Assembly (NCBI GenBank): GCA_934635225.1
Contig: CAKTYZ010000006.1
Coordinates: 1-64,000 of the forward strand
Direction of reading: 5' to 3'
DNA from: an uncultured Kiritimatiellota bacterium
GTDB taxonomy: Bacteria > Verrucomicrobiota > Kiritimatiellia > RFP12 > UBA1067
Length of the DNA: 64,000 nt
The notes beneath the pieces were generated by a model, which was not told the origin of the DNA, ran no database searches, and saw nothing but the letters and a program-made list of their open reading frames with translations. Made by a program: the position numbers and the translations under genes. Shown in pieces: positions 1 to 8,581 of the stretch (the stretch's first letter is position 1; each line of letters opens with the position of its first letter).

Positions 1-78
1 CCGCATATGCTTACGATTCACGTCTGGCCAAAGTGGCTTAAGAGGTTTTTGCTGACCCACTCCCTTTACAAGTCACCG
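1..78 (+). repeat. Mobile-element-like repeat, copy 1 (edge of window)
   Basis: This stretch is nearly identical to 46359-46436 in the same orientation, with only about three base differences. Both copies contain the end of a reading frame (ending in residues AYDSRLAKVA, stop at 38-40 here) followed by the same roughly 38 bases. Homology stops just after position 78. It looks like the 3' end of an insertion-type element. Copy 1 is cut by the window edge, so its full extent is unknown. Confidence 0.7.
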
Positions 79-196
79 GCCCACCCGGCATAGAAATGGC
101 GGGAAATGGCGGAATGTGCGCCAGCCGCTTTGTCAACGCGGCGCGGAACATCGCGGCTGCGTCAGTGGGGGTTCCGACAGCTTCAATCTTCTTCAT
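38..196 (-). pseudogene. Truncated ORF at the end of the defence cassette
   Basis: The ATG at 196 overlaps the stop of the upstream MutH-like gene as ATGA, the coupling style used by real genes throughout this window, so it probably was a genuine start. About 39 codons look native (starting MKKIEAVGTPTD). The frame then enters the repeat at 1-78, where its last dozen codons and stop come from the antisense strand of that element. The native protein therefore appears to have been truncated by insertion or recombination. No family is recognised in the surviving residues. Confidence 0.4.
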
Positions 197-624
197 TTCC
201 GCAAATGCTCCTTTACGATTCCAAGGACATAATCGCGATTGAGCCAGTAGCATAATTTCTTGGTTTTCCCACCTTGGGGCGTATCAGTTGTGTCTGCGGC
301 ATTCTTTGCCTTGGGGCGAACATGGCAAATGGAATGTTCAGTGGACCTGATGAAGTGCGTGTAGTCCCCAGCCCTTACCTTGTCGCGCGTGTCACGCCAA
401 AACACCTCTGCCGCTTCAATGTCCTTATGTGGCATCGACCAGAAGAAAACGCGCTCCAAGACAGAATCATTCGTCGAGCCTCCCGTCTTCTTGCGGAAAA
501 CAATGAAGAAAGACCGTCGCGCCGCTATGGTGTTGTACCAGTCCGACTCGTCCCATTCATCCTCATTGACGATTCCGTTTTTGCAGATGTTATACACCAT
601 TTTCTTTCTCTTGAAGTAGAACAA
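193..624 (-). CDS. Sau3AI/MutH-family C-terminal-like protein (143 aa)
   Basis: The C-terminal half carries the conserved block of the MutH/Sau3AI family: an FFIVFRK strand, FFWSMP, then HVRPKAKNAADT followed by CYWLNRDYV. In MutH the corresponding block reads RPKAAN. The N-terminal D...ExK catalytic region found in full-length family members is absent, so the protein is a stand-alone C-terminal (allosteric or DNA-binding) domain or a fragment. Start is uncertain: ATG at 624, or ATG at 600, which would overlap the upstream stop by about ten bases. It sits downstream of an Mrr-like nuclease gene in a tight minus-strand operon, so a role in DNA restriction is likely but not shown. Confidence 0.55.
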   Translation of the reverse strand: MFYFKRKKMVYNICKNGIVNEDEWDESDWYNTIAARRSFFIVFRKKTGGSTNDSVLERVFFWSMPHKDIEAAEVFWRDTRDKVRAGDYTHFIRSTEHSICHVRPKAKNAADTTDTPQGGKTKKLCYWLNRDYVLGIVKEHLRK

Positions 625-901
625 TTACATCTGTTCTATCGTATGGCCTGTCAAAGGCGGCGGCATAACACTCTGGCAACGACTCCAAGGCTGAAGCTTT
701 TGCCTTGAACGTCATCATGCCGCCATCCAAATGATTCATGTCAAGTACTTCGTCTATGTCGATACTTTCTGGACAAAATGTTGACCACAGGACATAATCG
801 GCCATGCCGTCAGCGATATCCTTTTCAGAAAGGTTTTCGCCTGTTCCTTCCTGGATTTTCAGAAACACCTGTCGGCTTTTTATCCAAGCAAGAACCGCCA
901 T
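590..901 (-). CDS. Hypothetical protein in restriction cassette (103 aa)
   Basis: The ATG at 901 lies two bases after the stop of the Mrr-like gene, and the 3' end overlaps the next gene, so it is part of one transcription unit. The protein is small and acidic (for example PESIDIDEVLDMNHLDGG) with no recognised catalytic motif, signal peptide or membrane segment. Its position between two restriction-type genes suggests an accessory or immunity-like role, but this is context only. It could also be a degraded domain of the neighbouring Sau3AI/MutH-like gene, although no MutH motif is visible in it. Confidence 0.5.
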   Translation of the reverse strand: MAVLAWIKSRQVFLKIQEGTGENLSEKDIADGMADYVLWSTFCPESIDIDEVLDMNHLDGGMMTFKAKASALESLPECYAAAFDRPYDRTDVIVLLQEKENGV

Positions 902-903
902 GT

Positions 904-1770
904 TTACGCCTCCGCAGTTTCGGCAGTTATCGCCGAAAAATACTCCTCGTCGATATCGTATTCTGTCCGAGGTGTGAGGCCGATACTGTATTCGGCAAGT
1001 TTATCCATGAAGTCGTTGCCATCCATGAGGTCTATCTGTTTCTTCCCCGGAGCGCTCGCTTCCTCCCTCGCCGCCTTTGAGAACGAGCCTGTCGTAATCA
1101 AAACGCCTTTTTCAATGTTGTTATCTAGCGACCCTCTGAAATCACGTATCTCGCCGGAGCCAACTTGCCCTTTATAACGTTTGCATTGAAACGCCACGTT
1201 GAAACTGAATATTCCATTGAGTCGTAATTTGCCTGTGCCGTCAATGCCACCATCGCCAGACTTCTTCGTCACATGAACATCAAGGAATCCGCACTCTCGC
1301 AAAAGCCGTTGCGCAAGCATTTCAAACGCGAACGGATTCATGTTATGAAGAATCTCTGAAAGCGAATCGCGCCACGGGCGACGCTCCTCAATTTCAAGCG
1401 GATTATCGGCGGCATCGTTCTTTTTCGCCGCAATTGCCCCCTTTACAATGGCTTTCCTGTCGATAGAATCTTTTTTACTGGCCTCTGCACCCAATTTCGT
1501 CAACGCCCATACTCCGTTCTTGCTACGCAGTATGAGTCCATTCTTGCGCAGATAGGTTCGCGCCCACGCCAAGTTGTATTCGAGTTCTGTTGTGACGGTA
1601 CTTCCTGGATGCAATTCGTCCACGACATCATCGGGAAACTTGCGACGCTCCACAACGCCATCATGTATCTCCTCGATTGACGCAGACCCGCCACGCTTTG
1701 CGATTACTTTCAGCGTGTCAAGGAGTAGGTCTGCGTAGCCTGGCGCCTTGTGCTTCCTCTGTTGTTTCAT
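904..1770 (-). CDS. mrr: Mrr-family restriction endonuclease (288 aa)
   Basis: Residues about 10-100 form an Mrr-type N-terminal winged-helix domain (YADLLLDTLKVIA, then a predicted recognition helix region). The C-terminal half is a PDDEXK nuclease of the Mrr type: SGDGGIDG at 171-178 gives the catalytic Asp177, and QCKRYK at 195-200 gives the Q-x-K pair. The length matches the family. Known members cut modified (methylated) foreign DNA. The start ATG overlaps, as ATGA, the stop of the original reading frame of the broken nuclease gene upstream, showing that the two were once translationally coupled. Likely acts in the cytoplasm as a type IV-like restriction enzyme. Confidence 0.88.
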   Translation of the reverse strand: MKQQRKHKAPGYADLLLDTLKVIAKRGGSASIEEIHDGVVERRKFPDDVVDELHPGSTVTTELEYNLAWARTYLRKNGLILRSKNGVWALTKLGAEASKKDSIDRKAIVKGAIAAKKNDAADNPLEIEERRPWRDSLSEILHNMNPFAFEMLAQRLLRECGFLDVHVTKKSGDGGIDGTGKLRLNGIFSFNVAFQCKRYKGQVGSGEIRDFRGSLDNNIEKGVLITTGSFSKAAREEASAPGKKQIDLMDGNDFMDKLAEYSIGLTPRTEYDIDEEYFSAITAETAEA

Positions 1771-2611
1771 GGTTTTAGATTCCCTTTCTGTCCATGTCCA
1801 AGAAGCAGCATTGCTTCTTCTATGGCTGCACGTTCACGTTTGAGTTCTTGCTGCAGTTCCTGTACCGTCGGAAGCGAAAGGTGGTACTTGACTGCAATCT
1901 GTAAGTCGCATCTCCGATGTTGAGCTTCTTCTGTTCCGCCTCTAGGCAGAAGCCGCGTCCGAGTTCCATCAGGAACATTCGCATATTGTTGATGAGCGCG
2001 GCTTCAAGGTCTTTCTCTTTATACCTTGGGGTCTTTATTCCCGCAAATTCAAGTATCGCAGGGCTTCGCACAAGGTCACATGGATCTGGCTCACCACGCT
2101 TGACAAGAGATCTTGCCGCCACTGGCGAATGGTTGCGCACAAGGCGTTCATAAAATTGGGTGTCGATTTGTCGTTGAAGAATGCGAGTACTCCATCTTGC
2201 ATCCGCGCATTCATTGAAGTAATAGTCTCTCGCCTCATCGCTTTCGACACGCATGAGTATTCGATAATGAGTCCAGCTCAATTCGCTACGCAGTGCGTAG
2301 CGTTTTGGAAATGTAAGGTAAAACTGCCGCATGTTGCGCAGATTAGGCACGGTGAATCCATCGCCGAATTCCGTTGTGAGTCGCAAAGCAATGGCACTTA
2401 TAAGTCCTTCGCCATATTTTGCCCGACTTGCCCCGCCCTGTTTCTCTACGATTTCCCTGCCAACATTCCAATACGCTTCAACCATCGCCGTATTGGCAGC
2501 GGTGTAAACAGCTGCTCGTGCCTTTGAAAGAATCGCACGAACGTTCTTGAACAACTCGTTCTCAACCGATTCCACAACCTCTACAGGAGCTTTGCTTTTC
2601 CTTTTAGCCAT
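1767..2611 (-). pseudogene. YhcG/DUF1016-type PDDEXK nuclease with internal deletion and frameshift
   Basis: Codons 1 to about 235 encode a complete DUF1016 N-terminal domain (YWNVGREIVEKQ, PNLRNMRQFY, LSWTHYRILMRV) and the beginning of the nuclease domain (MFLMELGRGF). At about 1896-1908 the reading frame breaks: the open frame continues for a short nonsense tail to a stop at 1820. The shifted frame instead encodes a typical family C-terminus (VKYHLSLPTVQELQQELKRE) running to a TGA at 1767-1769 that overlaps the mrr start as ATGA. Roughly 90 residues containing the catalytic D-ExK core are missing between the two parts. The gene is therefore very probably inactive, unless the deletion is an assembly error. 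Confidence 0.8.
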
Positions 2612-2646
2612 AGTGAACCCCCATTGTCGTTATGATGCAGCCGTGC

Positions 2647-2655
2647 ATTATACCA
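2647..2655 (-). promoter_or_regulatory. Extended -10 promoter of the defence cassette
   Basis: On the minus strand the sequence TGGTATAAT (hexamer at 2647-2652) lies 35 bases before the ATG at 2611. It matches the extended -10 form seen before many genes here. No convincing -35 box is visible. Confidence 0.6.
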
Positions 2656-2760
2656 TGAGCGGGGTCTGAAAGGCAATGGCGAGCCGTCAAAAAGTAAAGA
2701 GCCTCTTGCCGTTGGCGAGGCCCTCGACCGTCGGCTGGTTCTCCAAATCGGAGGGAAGCC

Positions 2761-2870
2761 GCGTCCATGCGCATTCGAGGGGGCGTCCCATGCGCATTCA
2801 AGGGGGCGTCCCATGCGCATTCAAGGGGGCGTCCGTCCCATGCGCATGGACAACCCCTGCCGATGCGCAT
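2761..2870. repeat. 23-bp tandem repeat array A
   Basis: Units of the form GGCGTC-CC-ATGCGCAT followed by TCAAGGG repeat with a 23-base spacing (GCG at 2783, 2806, 2829). Degenerate units sit at both ends, with ATGCGCATGGA near the 3' end. It lies between the cassette promoter and the 3' end of the TMEM43-like gene. A clearly related array with the same 23-base period occurs at 46111-46205. There are no unique spacers, so this is not a CRISPR. The remaining sequence in 2656-2970 holds no supportable gene. Confidence 0.85.
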
Positions 2871-2970
2871 GGAGCGTCGCGTTCGAGGGGGTCAGCGCGG
2901 AGTCTCGGCCCAAATCACAGATCTGCTGGCTGCGGCCCGTTTACAGTCGTCGAAACCTGGCAAAGCCGAA

Positions 2971-5349
2971 TCAGCGCAGGTTCACACGATTGTTCTTGCC
3001 ACGCGCCTTGAGCGCGGCCTCCAACGCGGCAATCTCCTCTTCCGGAAACGCCTTCTTCGCGCACGTCACCGTCTTCAGCTTGGGGCAGGAGAGGAGCGGC
3101 GCGAGCGAGGCGACGCCGGAGACATTGGGCATCGAGACGACTTCCAGCGCGGGCAGACCCGCGAGCGCGTCGAAGTTCGACGCCCTGTGCGCCGTCTTCC
3201 GGTCGTTCGGGAGCGTAAGTTTCTTGAGGCTCTTGAGGCCCTTGGCGAACGAGAGATCGACGTCGCACTTGACGGTGAGGTCGAGGTCCTTCAGCGCCGT
3301 CAGGGAGGCGAGGGCGTCGAAGTCCGTGACGACCGAGCCGGGAAGCTCGAGGCGCTCGAGCTTCGTCGCGTTCGCCAGCACCTTCAGAGAGCCGAAGGCC
3401 GTGGCGAGATTGCCGCCGTCCATGTTCCAGGCCCGCAGGTAGCGGAGGTTCGGCAGACTGGCGAGCGGCGTGAAGTCGCCGATTTTCTCGGCGAAGATCT
3501 TGACCTCCTCGGCCTGCGGGACTTCCTTCAGCCAGTCGATCGACGTCATCTTCGTCAACCCGCCGTGGAAGGCGGTCACCTGCTTGAGCGCACCGAGCGA
3601 GCGGTAGCAGTCCTCGCCGGAGACGAGCGGCTGGACGGCGTAGAAGCCGACCTTCTTGAGGCTCTTCGCCGCCGCGAGCGGGGAGAAGTCCTTCACCTTC
3701 GAGGCGTAGAGGTCGATTTCGGCGAGGGCGGGCAGAGCGGCGACGGGCGCGAGATCGGCGATCTCGCAGTACTTCAGGGCCAGGCTGCGGACGGCCACGA
3801 GCGCGGCGAGCGGCGCGAAATCGGCCTTGACGCCGTCAATCGAGACCCGGCGCGCCGCCGTGAATGCCGCGACAGGGGAAAGGTCGGCAATCTTGCGGTC
3901 GGTGGCCTTGTCGGAAATGGAGACGGACGATGCGCCCGGCCACGCCTGCGCGGCGGCCGCGAGCGCACCGGCGTCGCACTTCTCCAGCGTGAGCGAGACG
4001 GAGGGCGACCCGCCAAGGGCCTTGAACTCCTCGGCGGCGGCGGCGACCTCGGCCGCATCCGCGCCCTTGAGGGTGACGCCGCTGCGCGTGACGCGCTTCT
4101 CGGCGAACGCCGCAAGCGACAGAAGCGCGAAGGCGACGACCGCGACGCCTTTCGCCGCAGCCGGCGCACCCGAGGCTTCCGCCTTCGTCTTGGCGGCCTT
4201 GCGCCTCTGGATGAGTTTCCAGACGAGCAGACCGGCGACGGCAAGGAGCGCGACGCCGAGGACGGGACGGTAGAAGAGCCAGGCGACGCCGATCGTCACG
4301 AGCGCGCAGACGAGCGAAACGAGGCCGGCCACGACGGCAATGCCCATCTCGACGAGGTTGCCGAGGAACGGCAGCACGTCCGCCAGCACCGACAGCGGCT
4401 TGAGGAGCATCGACAGGCCAATGAACATCATCAGGAACCCGCCGAGGCGGAGGCCCCACGTGAAGAGCGCGTTCGCGTCGCGCGCGTCAGCGAACATCTC
4501 CGCCGCGTCTGCGACGCCGTCCTTGAGGAGATCGACGCGCTTGCCCGTCTTCGCCACGTAGGGGACGAAGGTGTCGCCGCGCTGCTTGGCGACGATGGAG
4601 ATCTCATGCGGGTAGACGACTCTGAAGACGACGCGCATGTCGCCGATGCGCGGCTGCGACGCGACGTCACGCTCGTTCTTCTCGTTGAGGCGCGTCTCGC
4701 GGTTCGGCACGTAAATCGTCGTGCCCTTCACCTGGACGCGCGCGACGCGGCAGGTGAAGTCCGCCGGGTACGCGTAGTCCTTGGCCGCGCCGATGCGCGC
4801 CACCTGACCCTCGTTCAGGCGAAACGCGCCGAAGCTTACGTTCTCCGCGCGCTGCGTCCGCGACGTGAACTCCAGCGCCCCGGGGTTGTCGTGGCCGGCC
4901 TCCTTGAACTCGGACGAGTCGATCGCCTTGCCGCTCCAGACCTTCGAGTAGGTGTAGGTCTTCGTCGTCGTGACGCTGCCGCCGGCGTTCTTCTTCTCCT
5001 CCGTCTTGCAGTCCTCCTTCCACTGGTACATCTCGACCTTGCGGATGAGCGCGATCGCCGTGTCCGAAACGCCGAACTCCTCGTCCGTGAGGACGTCCTT
5101 GGTGTCGGCCTTCCCGGTCATGTGGACGAGCCGGCCGTCCATCTCCGGATCGACCTTCGCGCTGGACTCAACGCTTACGCACGCGCCTTCGCCCTCGTCG
5201 AGAGCCTTCGCCGTCTTCACCGAGTTGCCCTCGTTCCAGAAGAGGACGGGGAAGCCCAGCACGAAGAGGCCAAGCCCCACGATGACGCCCTTGATCGAGT
5301 TGCCGAGGCGCGAGCCCCACGATTCCGTCGTCGTTTCCGTTACTGCCAT
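2971..5349 (-). CDS. TMEM43-family membrane protein fused to a leucine-rich-repeat domain (792 aa)
   Basis: A first membrane segment lies at about residues 19-37 (VIVGLGLFVLGFPVLFW). It is followed by the large soluble region typical of TMEM43/DUF1625 proteins (KVEMYQWKE, YSKVWSGKAIDSSEF, NPGALEF). Three or four further membrane segments lie at about 298-375. After a linker and a further hydrophobic stretch near 405 (VAVVAFALLSLAAFA), residues about 440-792 form degenerate leucine-rich repeats (LAPVAALPALAEIDLYAS, FSPLAAAKSLKKV). Family members normally end after the membrane segments, so the repeat domain is an added module that probably faces the periplasm or exterior and binds a partner. 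The start has a good ribosome site (AAAGGAGA). Function unknown. Confidence 0.75.
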   Translation of the reverse strand: MAVTETTTESWGSRLGNSIKGVIVGLGLFVLGFPVLFWNEGNSVKTAKALDEGEGACVSVESSAKVDPEMDGRLVHMTGKADTKDVLTDEEFGVSDTAIALIRKVEMYQWKEDCKTEEKKNAGGSVTTTKTYTYSKVWSGKAIDSSEFKEAGHDNPGALEFTSRTQRAENVSFGAFRLNEGQVARIGAAKDYAYPADFTCRVARVQVKGTTIYVPNRETRLNEKNERDVASQPRIGDMRVVFRVVYPHEISIVAKQRGDTFVPYVAKTGKRVDLLKDGVADAAEMFADARDANALFTWGLRLGGFLMMFIGLSMLLKPLSVLADVLPFLGNLVEMGIAVVAGLVSLVCALVTIGVAWLFYRPVLGVALLAVAGLLVWKLIQRRKAAKTKAEASGAPAAAKGVAVVAFALLSLAAFAEKRVTRSGVTLKGADAAEVAAAAEEFKALGGSPSVSLTLEKCDAGALAAAAQAWPGASSVSISDKATDRKIADLSPVAAFTAARRVSIDGVKADFAPLAALVAVRSLALKYCEIADLAPVAALPALAEIDLYASKVKDFSPLAAAKSLKKVGFYAVQPLVSGEDCYRSLGALKQVTAFHGGLTKMTSIDWLKEVPQAEEVKIFAEKIGDFTPLASLPNLRYLRAWNMDGGNLATAFGSLKVLANATKLERLELPGSVVTDFDALASLTALKDLDLTVKCDVDLSFAKGLKSLKKLTLPNDRKTAHRASNFDALAGLPALEVVSMPNVSGVASLAPLLSCPKLKTVTCAKKAFPEEEIAALEAALKARGKNNRVNLR

Positions 5350-5378
5350 GGCAGATGTCTCCTTTCTTTCCGCTCAGT

Positions 5379-5399
5379 CGCCGCGTCTGATCGGCGGCG
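5379..5399 (-). other. Short GC hairpin between two co-directional genes
   Basis: CGCCGC at 5379-5384 pairs with GCGGCG at 5394-5399 around a nine-base loop, directly after the stop of the beta-helix gene. There is no following U-run, so it is at most a weak terminator or mRNA-stabilising stem. Confidence 0.35.
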
Positions 5400-5400
5400 T

Positions 5401-6720
5401 TTACTTGATTGCCTGCGCGCCCTTGCCGGGCAGGGCGCCGAAGAGCTTGAGTGCCATCTCCCACGGGTAGCGGTTCGCGTACATGTCGCACTGCGTCTTG
5501 ATCGTGCCCTGGAGCGGAAGCCCGAGGACGCTCCGCAGCGCGTTGCACTTGCCCTCGTCGAGCTTCGTCGTCTCGGAGTACTTCATCGTCAGGAACGCGT
5601 TGAGGTACTTCGGGTCGATGCGGCCCTCGAACGCCTTGGGGTCCGTGAGGTCCACGTTGTCCTCGATCGACTCGATGCCGTCCGTCCCCTCCAGGTCCTC
5701 GAAGCCGTCCACGCGCACCTTCGCGATGGAGGGCGAGACCGTCATCTGGATGTCGCTCTCGCGGTTGAGGAAGAAGACGTTGCCGTCGATCTTGATCTTC
5801 TTGTCCTTCGGGTTGCCCATCGTGTTGTCGAGGCCGCTCATCACGTTGAGGCCGATCACGTTGTCCTTGATCTCGCTCTCGACCTTCGTGTTCGTCCTCA
5901 CGCCGTAGCCCATGCCCTGGAGGTCGTTCTTCGTCGTCCAGGTGAAGAGGACGGTGTTGTTCTTGAACTCCCACTTCACGGCGGGCTTCGGGTTCGTGCA
6001 GTTCACGTTCGCGCCGATGAGGCGGTTGTTCACAAACACACAGTTCTCGATCTCCACCTCGCCCTTCCACCAGTTGAGGTTGACGCCCATGTTCGAGCCG
6101 TTGACGAAGACGCAGTTCCGGATCTCGATGTCGCCCTCGCCGCGCGAGGCCGTCGCCGAGTAGATCGAGTAGCGCTTCGCGCTCACGCACTTGTCGGCCG
6201 GGTTCTTCGCCGGGCCTTCAAGCCACATGCCCGTGTCGAAGCCCTCCGGCTTGCCCTTCACGGCATGGTAGCTGGAGGCGAAGCCGTCGTCGAAGATGAG
6301 GCCGTCGAGTTTCATCTTGAAGCCCTTGGGGGCCTTCGCGGGCGACTTCTCGAACTCGATGTGCAGGATGCCGAGGCCCGCGCCCTTCTTGTCGTTGTTC
6401 TCGTTCGCGGGCTGGAAGAGCGTCCGGTGCGTGAGCGGGTCGCGCGCCGAGAAGTCCGCCGAATAGCCGCCGATGATGGAGACGGGCTTCGTCATCATGA
6501 ACCAGCCGCACTTCATCTTGCCCGGGTAGTTGCCCTCGGCGAGGTGGATCACGTCGCCCGTCTCGGCCTTTTCGAGGGCCTTCCAGAGGTTCTTGAGCGG
6601 GGCCTCCTTCGTGCCCGCGTTCTTGTTCTTGCCGGTGGCGAGGGACACGTAGATGTCCGCCGCCTGCGCGCCGAACGCCAGAGATGCGGCCGCCGTGGCC
6701 GCCAACAGGAACTTATTCAT
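5401..6720 (-). CDS. Secreted right-handed beta-helix protein (439 aa)
   Basis: The N-terminus is a clear Sec signal peptide (MNKFLLAATAAASLAFGAQA, cleavage after AQA). The mature protein begins DIYVSLATGKNKNAGTKEAP, the usual opening of DUF1565/pectate-lyase-like beta-helix proteins, in which a 'G.d.N.G....P' stretch precedes helix coils. Coil-like repeats follow (IEIRNCVFVNGSNMG, VEIENCVFVNNRLIG, EFKNNTVLF). No lyase or hydrolase catalytic set is recognised, so it may bind or modify polysaccharide, or be structural. It has its own promoter, and the TMEM43-LRR gene follows 51 bases downstream in the same direction. Confidence 0.7.
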   Translation of the reverse strand: MNKFLLAATAAASLAFGAQAADIYVSLATGKNKNAGTKEAPLKNLWKALEKAETGDVIHLAEGNYPGKMKCGWFMMTKPVSIIGGYSADFSARDPLTHRTLFQPANENNDKKGAGLGILHIEFEKSPAKAPKGFKMKLDGLIFDDGFASSYHAVKGKPEGFDTGMWLEGPAKNPADKCVSAKRYSIYSATASRGEGDIEIRNCVFVNGSNMGVNLNWWKGEVEIENCVFVNNRLIGANVNCTNPKPAVKWEFKNNTVLFTWTTKNDLQGMGYGVRTNTKVESEIKDNVIGLNVMSGLDNTMGNPKDKKIKIDGNVFFLNRESDIQMTVSPSIAKVRVDGFEDLEGTDGIESIEDNVDLTDPKAFEGRIDPKYLNAFLTMKYSETTKLDEGKCNALRSVLGLPLQGTIKTQCDMYANRYPWEMALKLFGALPGKGAQAIK

Positions 6721-6763
6721 CGTCTTGACCTTTCGTATTGGTTATTCTTGACTGTTTGCCGAC

Positions 6764-6772
6764 ATTATACCA
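6764..6772 (-). promoter_or_regulatory. Extended -10 promoter of the beta-helix gene
   Basis: TGGTATAAT on the minus strand (hexamer 6764-6769) lies about 43 bases before the ATG. The leader contains an AAAGG ribosome site, so this is an ordinary leadered transcript. The rest of 6721-7000 shows no gene. Confidence 0.6.
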
Positions 6773-7000
6773 AAAATCGCCTAACGCGAACGGACAATAT
6801 TGAGCAGACATCGGAAACGGACAAGCCGGTCACAGAGCCTCACGTGGCCATGTGCAAGTGAGAAAGGCTTTCGAAAGTTGAAAAAGCTTCAGGAGCAGAC
6901 GCTCCGTGGATGCGTCCATTCCCATCAAGCCGACGCGAAACCGTCGGATAGCCATCGCGACAAATCAGGGATTTGGAATCTCTGCGGTCTGCGCCTTACT

Positions 7001-8581
7001 CTATTTCCGACAGGCCTTGAGCAACGAATGGATGCGCCAGGATTCCGGATCGGATGGCGTCAGCGCTCCAGCCGAATCTGCCAACGAGTTCTCGATGCGA
7101 TCCATGTACCGCTTGACCGCCATGTTCTCATAGAACACCTTTTCGGGCGTCTCCCCCCAGATCCAGAATTCGCCCTTTGTGTAGAGGCGCGTCCATCCAT
7201 AGCCAAGTGATGACTTGTGCGCGATCCTGTATTCGCTGACTGCGGCGCGTGTCTCCGGGACGTTCCGCTCAAGCATCCGCATCACGAGCACCGCCTGTCG
7301 GGCCACGCACGTCAGGTCCTCAAACCGCCGCCTGGCTTCGCCTCGCAATCCAGACGCATCATACCCTTCGAGAATCGCAAGGTCAGCCTCAAGTTCGGCA
7401 ACCGTGTGAAGCCTATGGATGACCCGCGAAAAATGGCTGTCGTCAAGGAACTCGATGTCGTTATCGCGCAAATATGCGCGAAGATTCGGCCACTCGCGAT
7501 CACATCGTGCCCGAACGTTTGCGTAGTAGCGTTTCACCGCATCTTTTGCGGCTCCGAACCGTTCACACCACATCCTCTCTATCTCGTCAAACGAGGATTG
7601 CGGCCTTGTGCACAGCATGACGGCGGCAAACTCGCTGAACTGTTGGGACGGAAATCCGGCGCTGCGGTCATAGTCATCGCCAAGGGAACCCAAGGATCTC
7701 AACCTGTGGTGGACATCGCACATGTACCGCTCAAGCCCCGTCGGCAATGCGCTGCGTATGCACAGGAAGTTCGGGCGGTTGTAGAAATGCCGCGCACCGG
7801 CCACCTTCCACCCGGCAATGTCTGCCGATGGATCTTCATCGTGCAGCGTCGGCACATAGCTGAAGATCATGTTCTCTGGATGGGCGACTTTTGCGCGACG
7901 CGGCGGGCGGCGCGTCGCGCTATACAGGAACACGGCCACCTTGACGTCCGGGCGCAGCTCCCTCGCCTTGGCGGCAAGCCGGTTCCAGAAAGCCACGTAG
8001 CGATCTGACTTGTTGAGGCAGAACGACTCCCCCGCCACCGGCGAGTCGAGCGCGACGCATCCGTCGCACCTGCAAAAGCCACCGTCACCATCGTTCTCGC
8101 CGGCAACCAGCAACTCAGGGCATCCCTGACGCAGCCATTCCTTGATCCGCTCGTCAACCACAGCCTCATTCGATACACACACTTTCGACATCCCTCGCGT
8201 CCCCTGCGGCAGTCCTGGGCATTCAAAGCCCCTTTTGCCGTTCGGCAACATTCCGAAATATTCGCGATGCGAATCCCAGCGCGTCTTTGTCCAAGCCCGA
8301 AATGAATGTCCTGAACGGTAGGGCACCTTGCTTACATACCCCAGACTCGCCCATTCCGCCTGTTCACGGTCATGCCAGACCCTGCATTCCCCTTTGGTGA
8401 AATGCAGCGCCTTCGGCACGCTTTGGCTCAAGCATTCCATGACGCCGTAATCGCGAACGGTCCATATCTCAGGCCAAGCCCCAGATTCGACGACAGCATC
8501 CACACCGCCATTACCGCACCCCGCAAGGATCATGGACAACGCCACACAGAAAGGCATATTGCATTTCATCGGCATTCCCAT
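7001..8581 (-). CDS. DUF4838-type lipoprotein, glycoside-hydrolase-like (526 aa)
   Basis: A lipoprotein signal (VALSMILAGC, lipid-modified Cys22) predicts anchoring in the envelope. The body matches DUF4838 proteins, which occur in glycan-use loci and resemble GH20/GH67-like TIM barrels: LLVAGENDGDGGFCRCDGC, the YVAFWNRLA segment, VAVFLYSATRRPP and a C-terminal helical region. The start ATG shares one base with the upstream stop (TAATG), so translation is coupled to the beta-strand repeat protein. Together with the GH28 gene further upstream it forms a three-gene unit. The substrate is unknown; plant-wall pectic material is inferred from context. Confidence 0.7.
   Translation of the reverse strand: MGMPMKCNMPFCVALSMILAGCGNGGVDAVVESGAWPEIWTVRDYGVMECLSQSVPKALHFTKGECRVWHDREQAEWASLGYVSKVPYRSGHSFRAWTKTRWDSHREYFGMLPNGKRGFECPGLPQGTRGMSKVCVSNEAVVDERIKEWLRQGCPELLVAGENDGDGGFCRCDGCVALDSPVAGESFCLNKSDRYVAFWNRLAAKARELRPDVKVAVFLYSATRRPPRRAKVAHPENMIFSYVPTLHDEDPSADIAGWKVAGARHFYNRPNFLCIRSALPTGLERYMCDVHHRLRSLGSLGDDYDRSAGFPSQQFSEFAAVMLCTRPQSSFDEIERMWCERFGAAKDAVKRYYANVRARCDREWPNLRAYLRDNDIEFLDDSHFSRVIHRLHTVAELEADLAILEGYDASGLRGEARRRFEDLTCVARQAVLVMRMLERNVPETRAAVSEYRIAHKSSLGYGWTRLYTKGEFWIWGETPEKVFYENMAVKRYMDRIENSLADSAGALTPSDPESWRIHSLLKACRK

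Noticed and set aside
2767..6861. Very long plus-strand open frame (about 1364 codons)
   Set aside because: It lies antisense to the TMEM43-LRR and beta-helix genes, is composed of Arg/Glu/Leu-rich low-complexity sequence, and runs through the 23-bp array. It is a GC-driven shadow.
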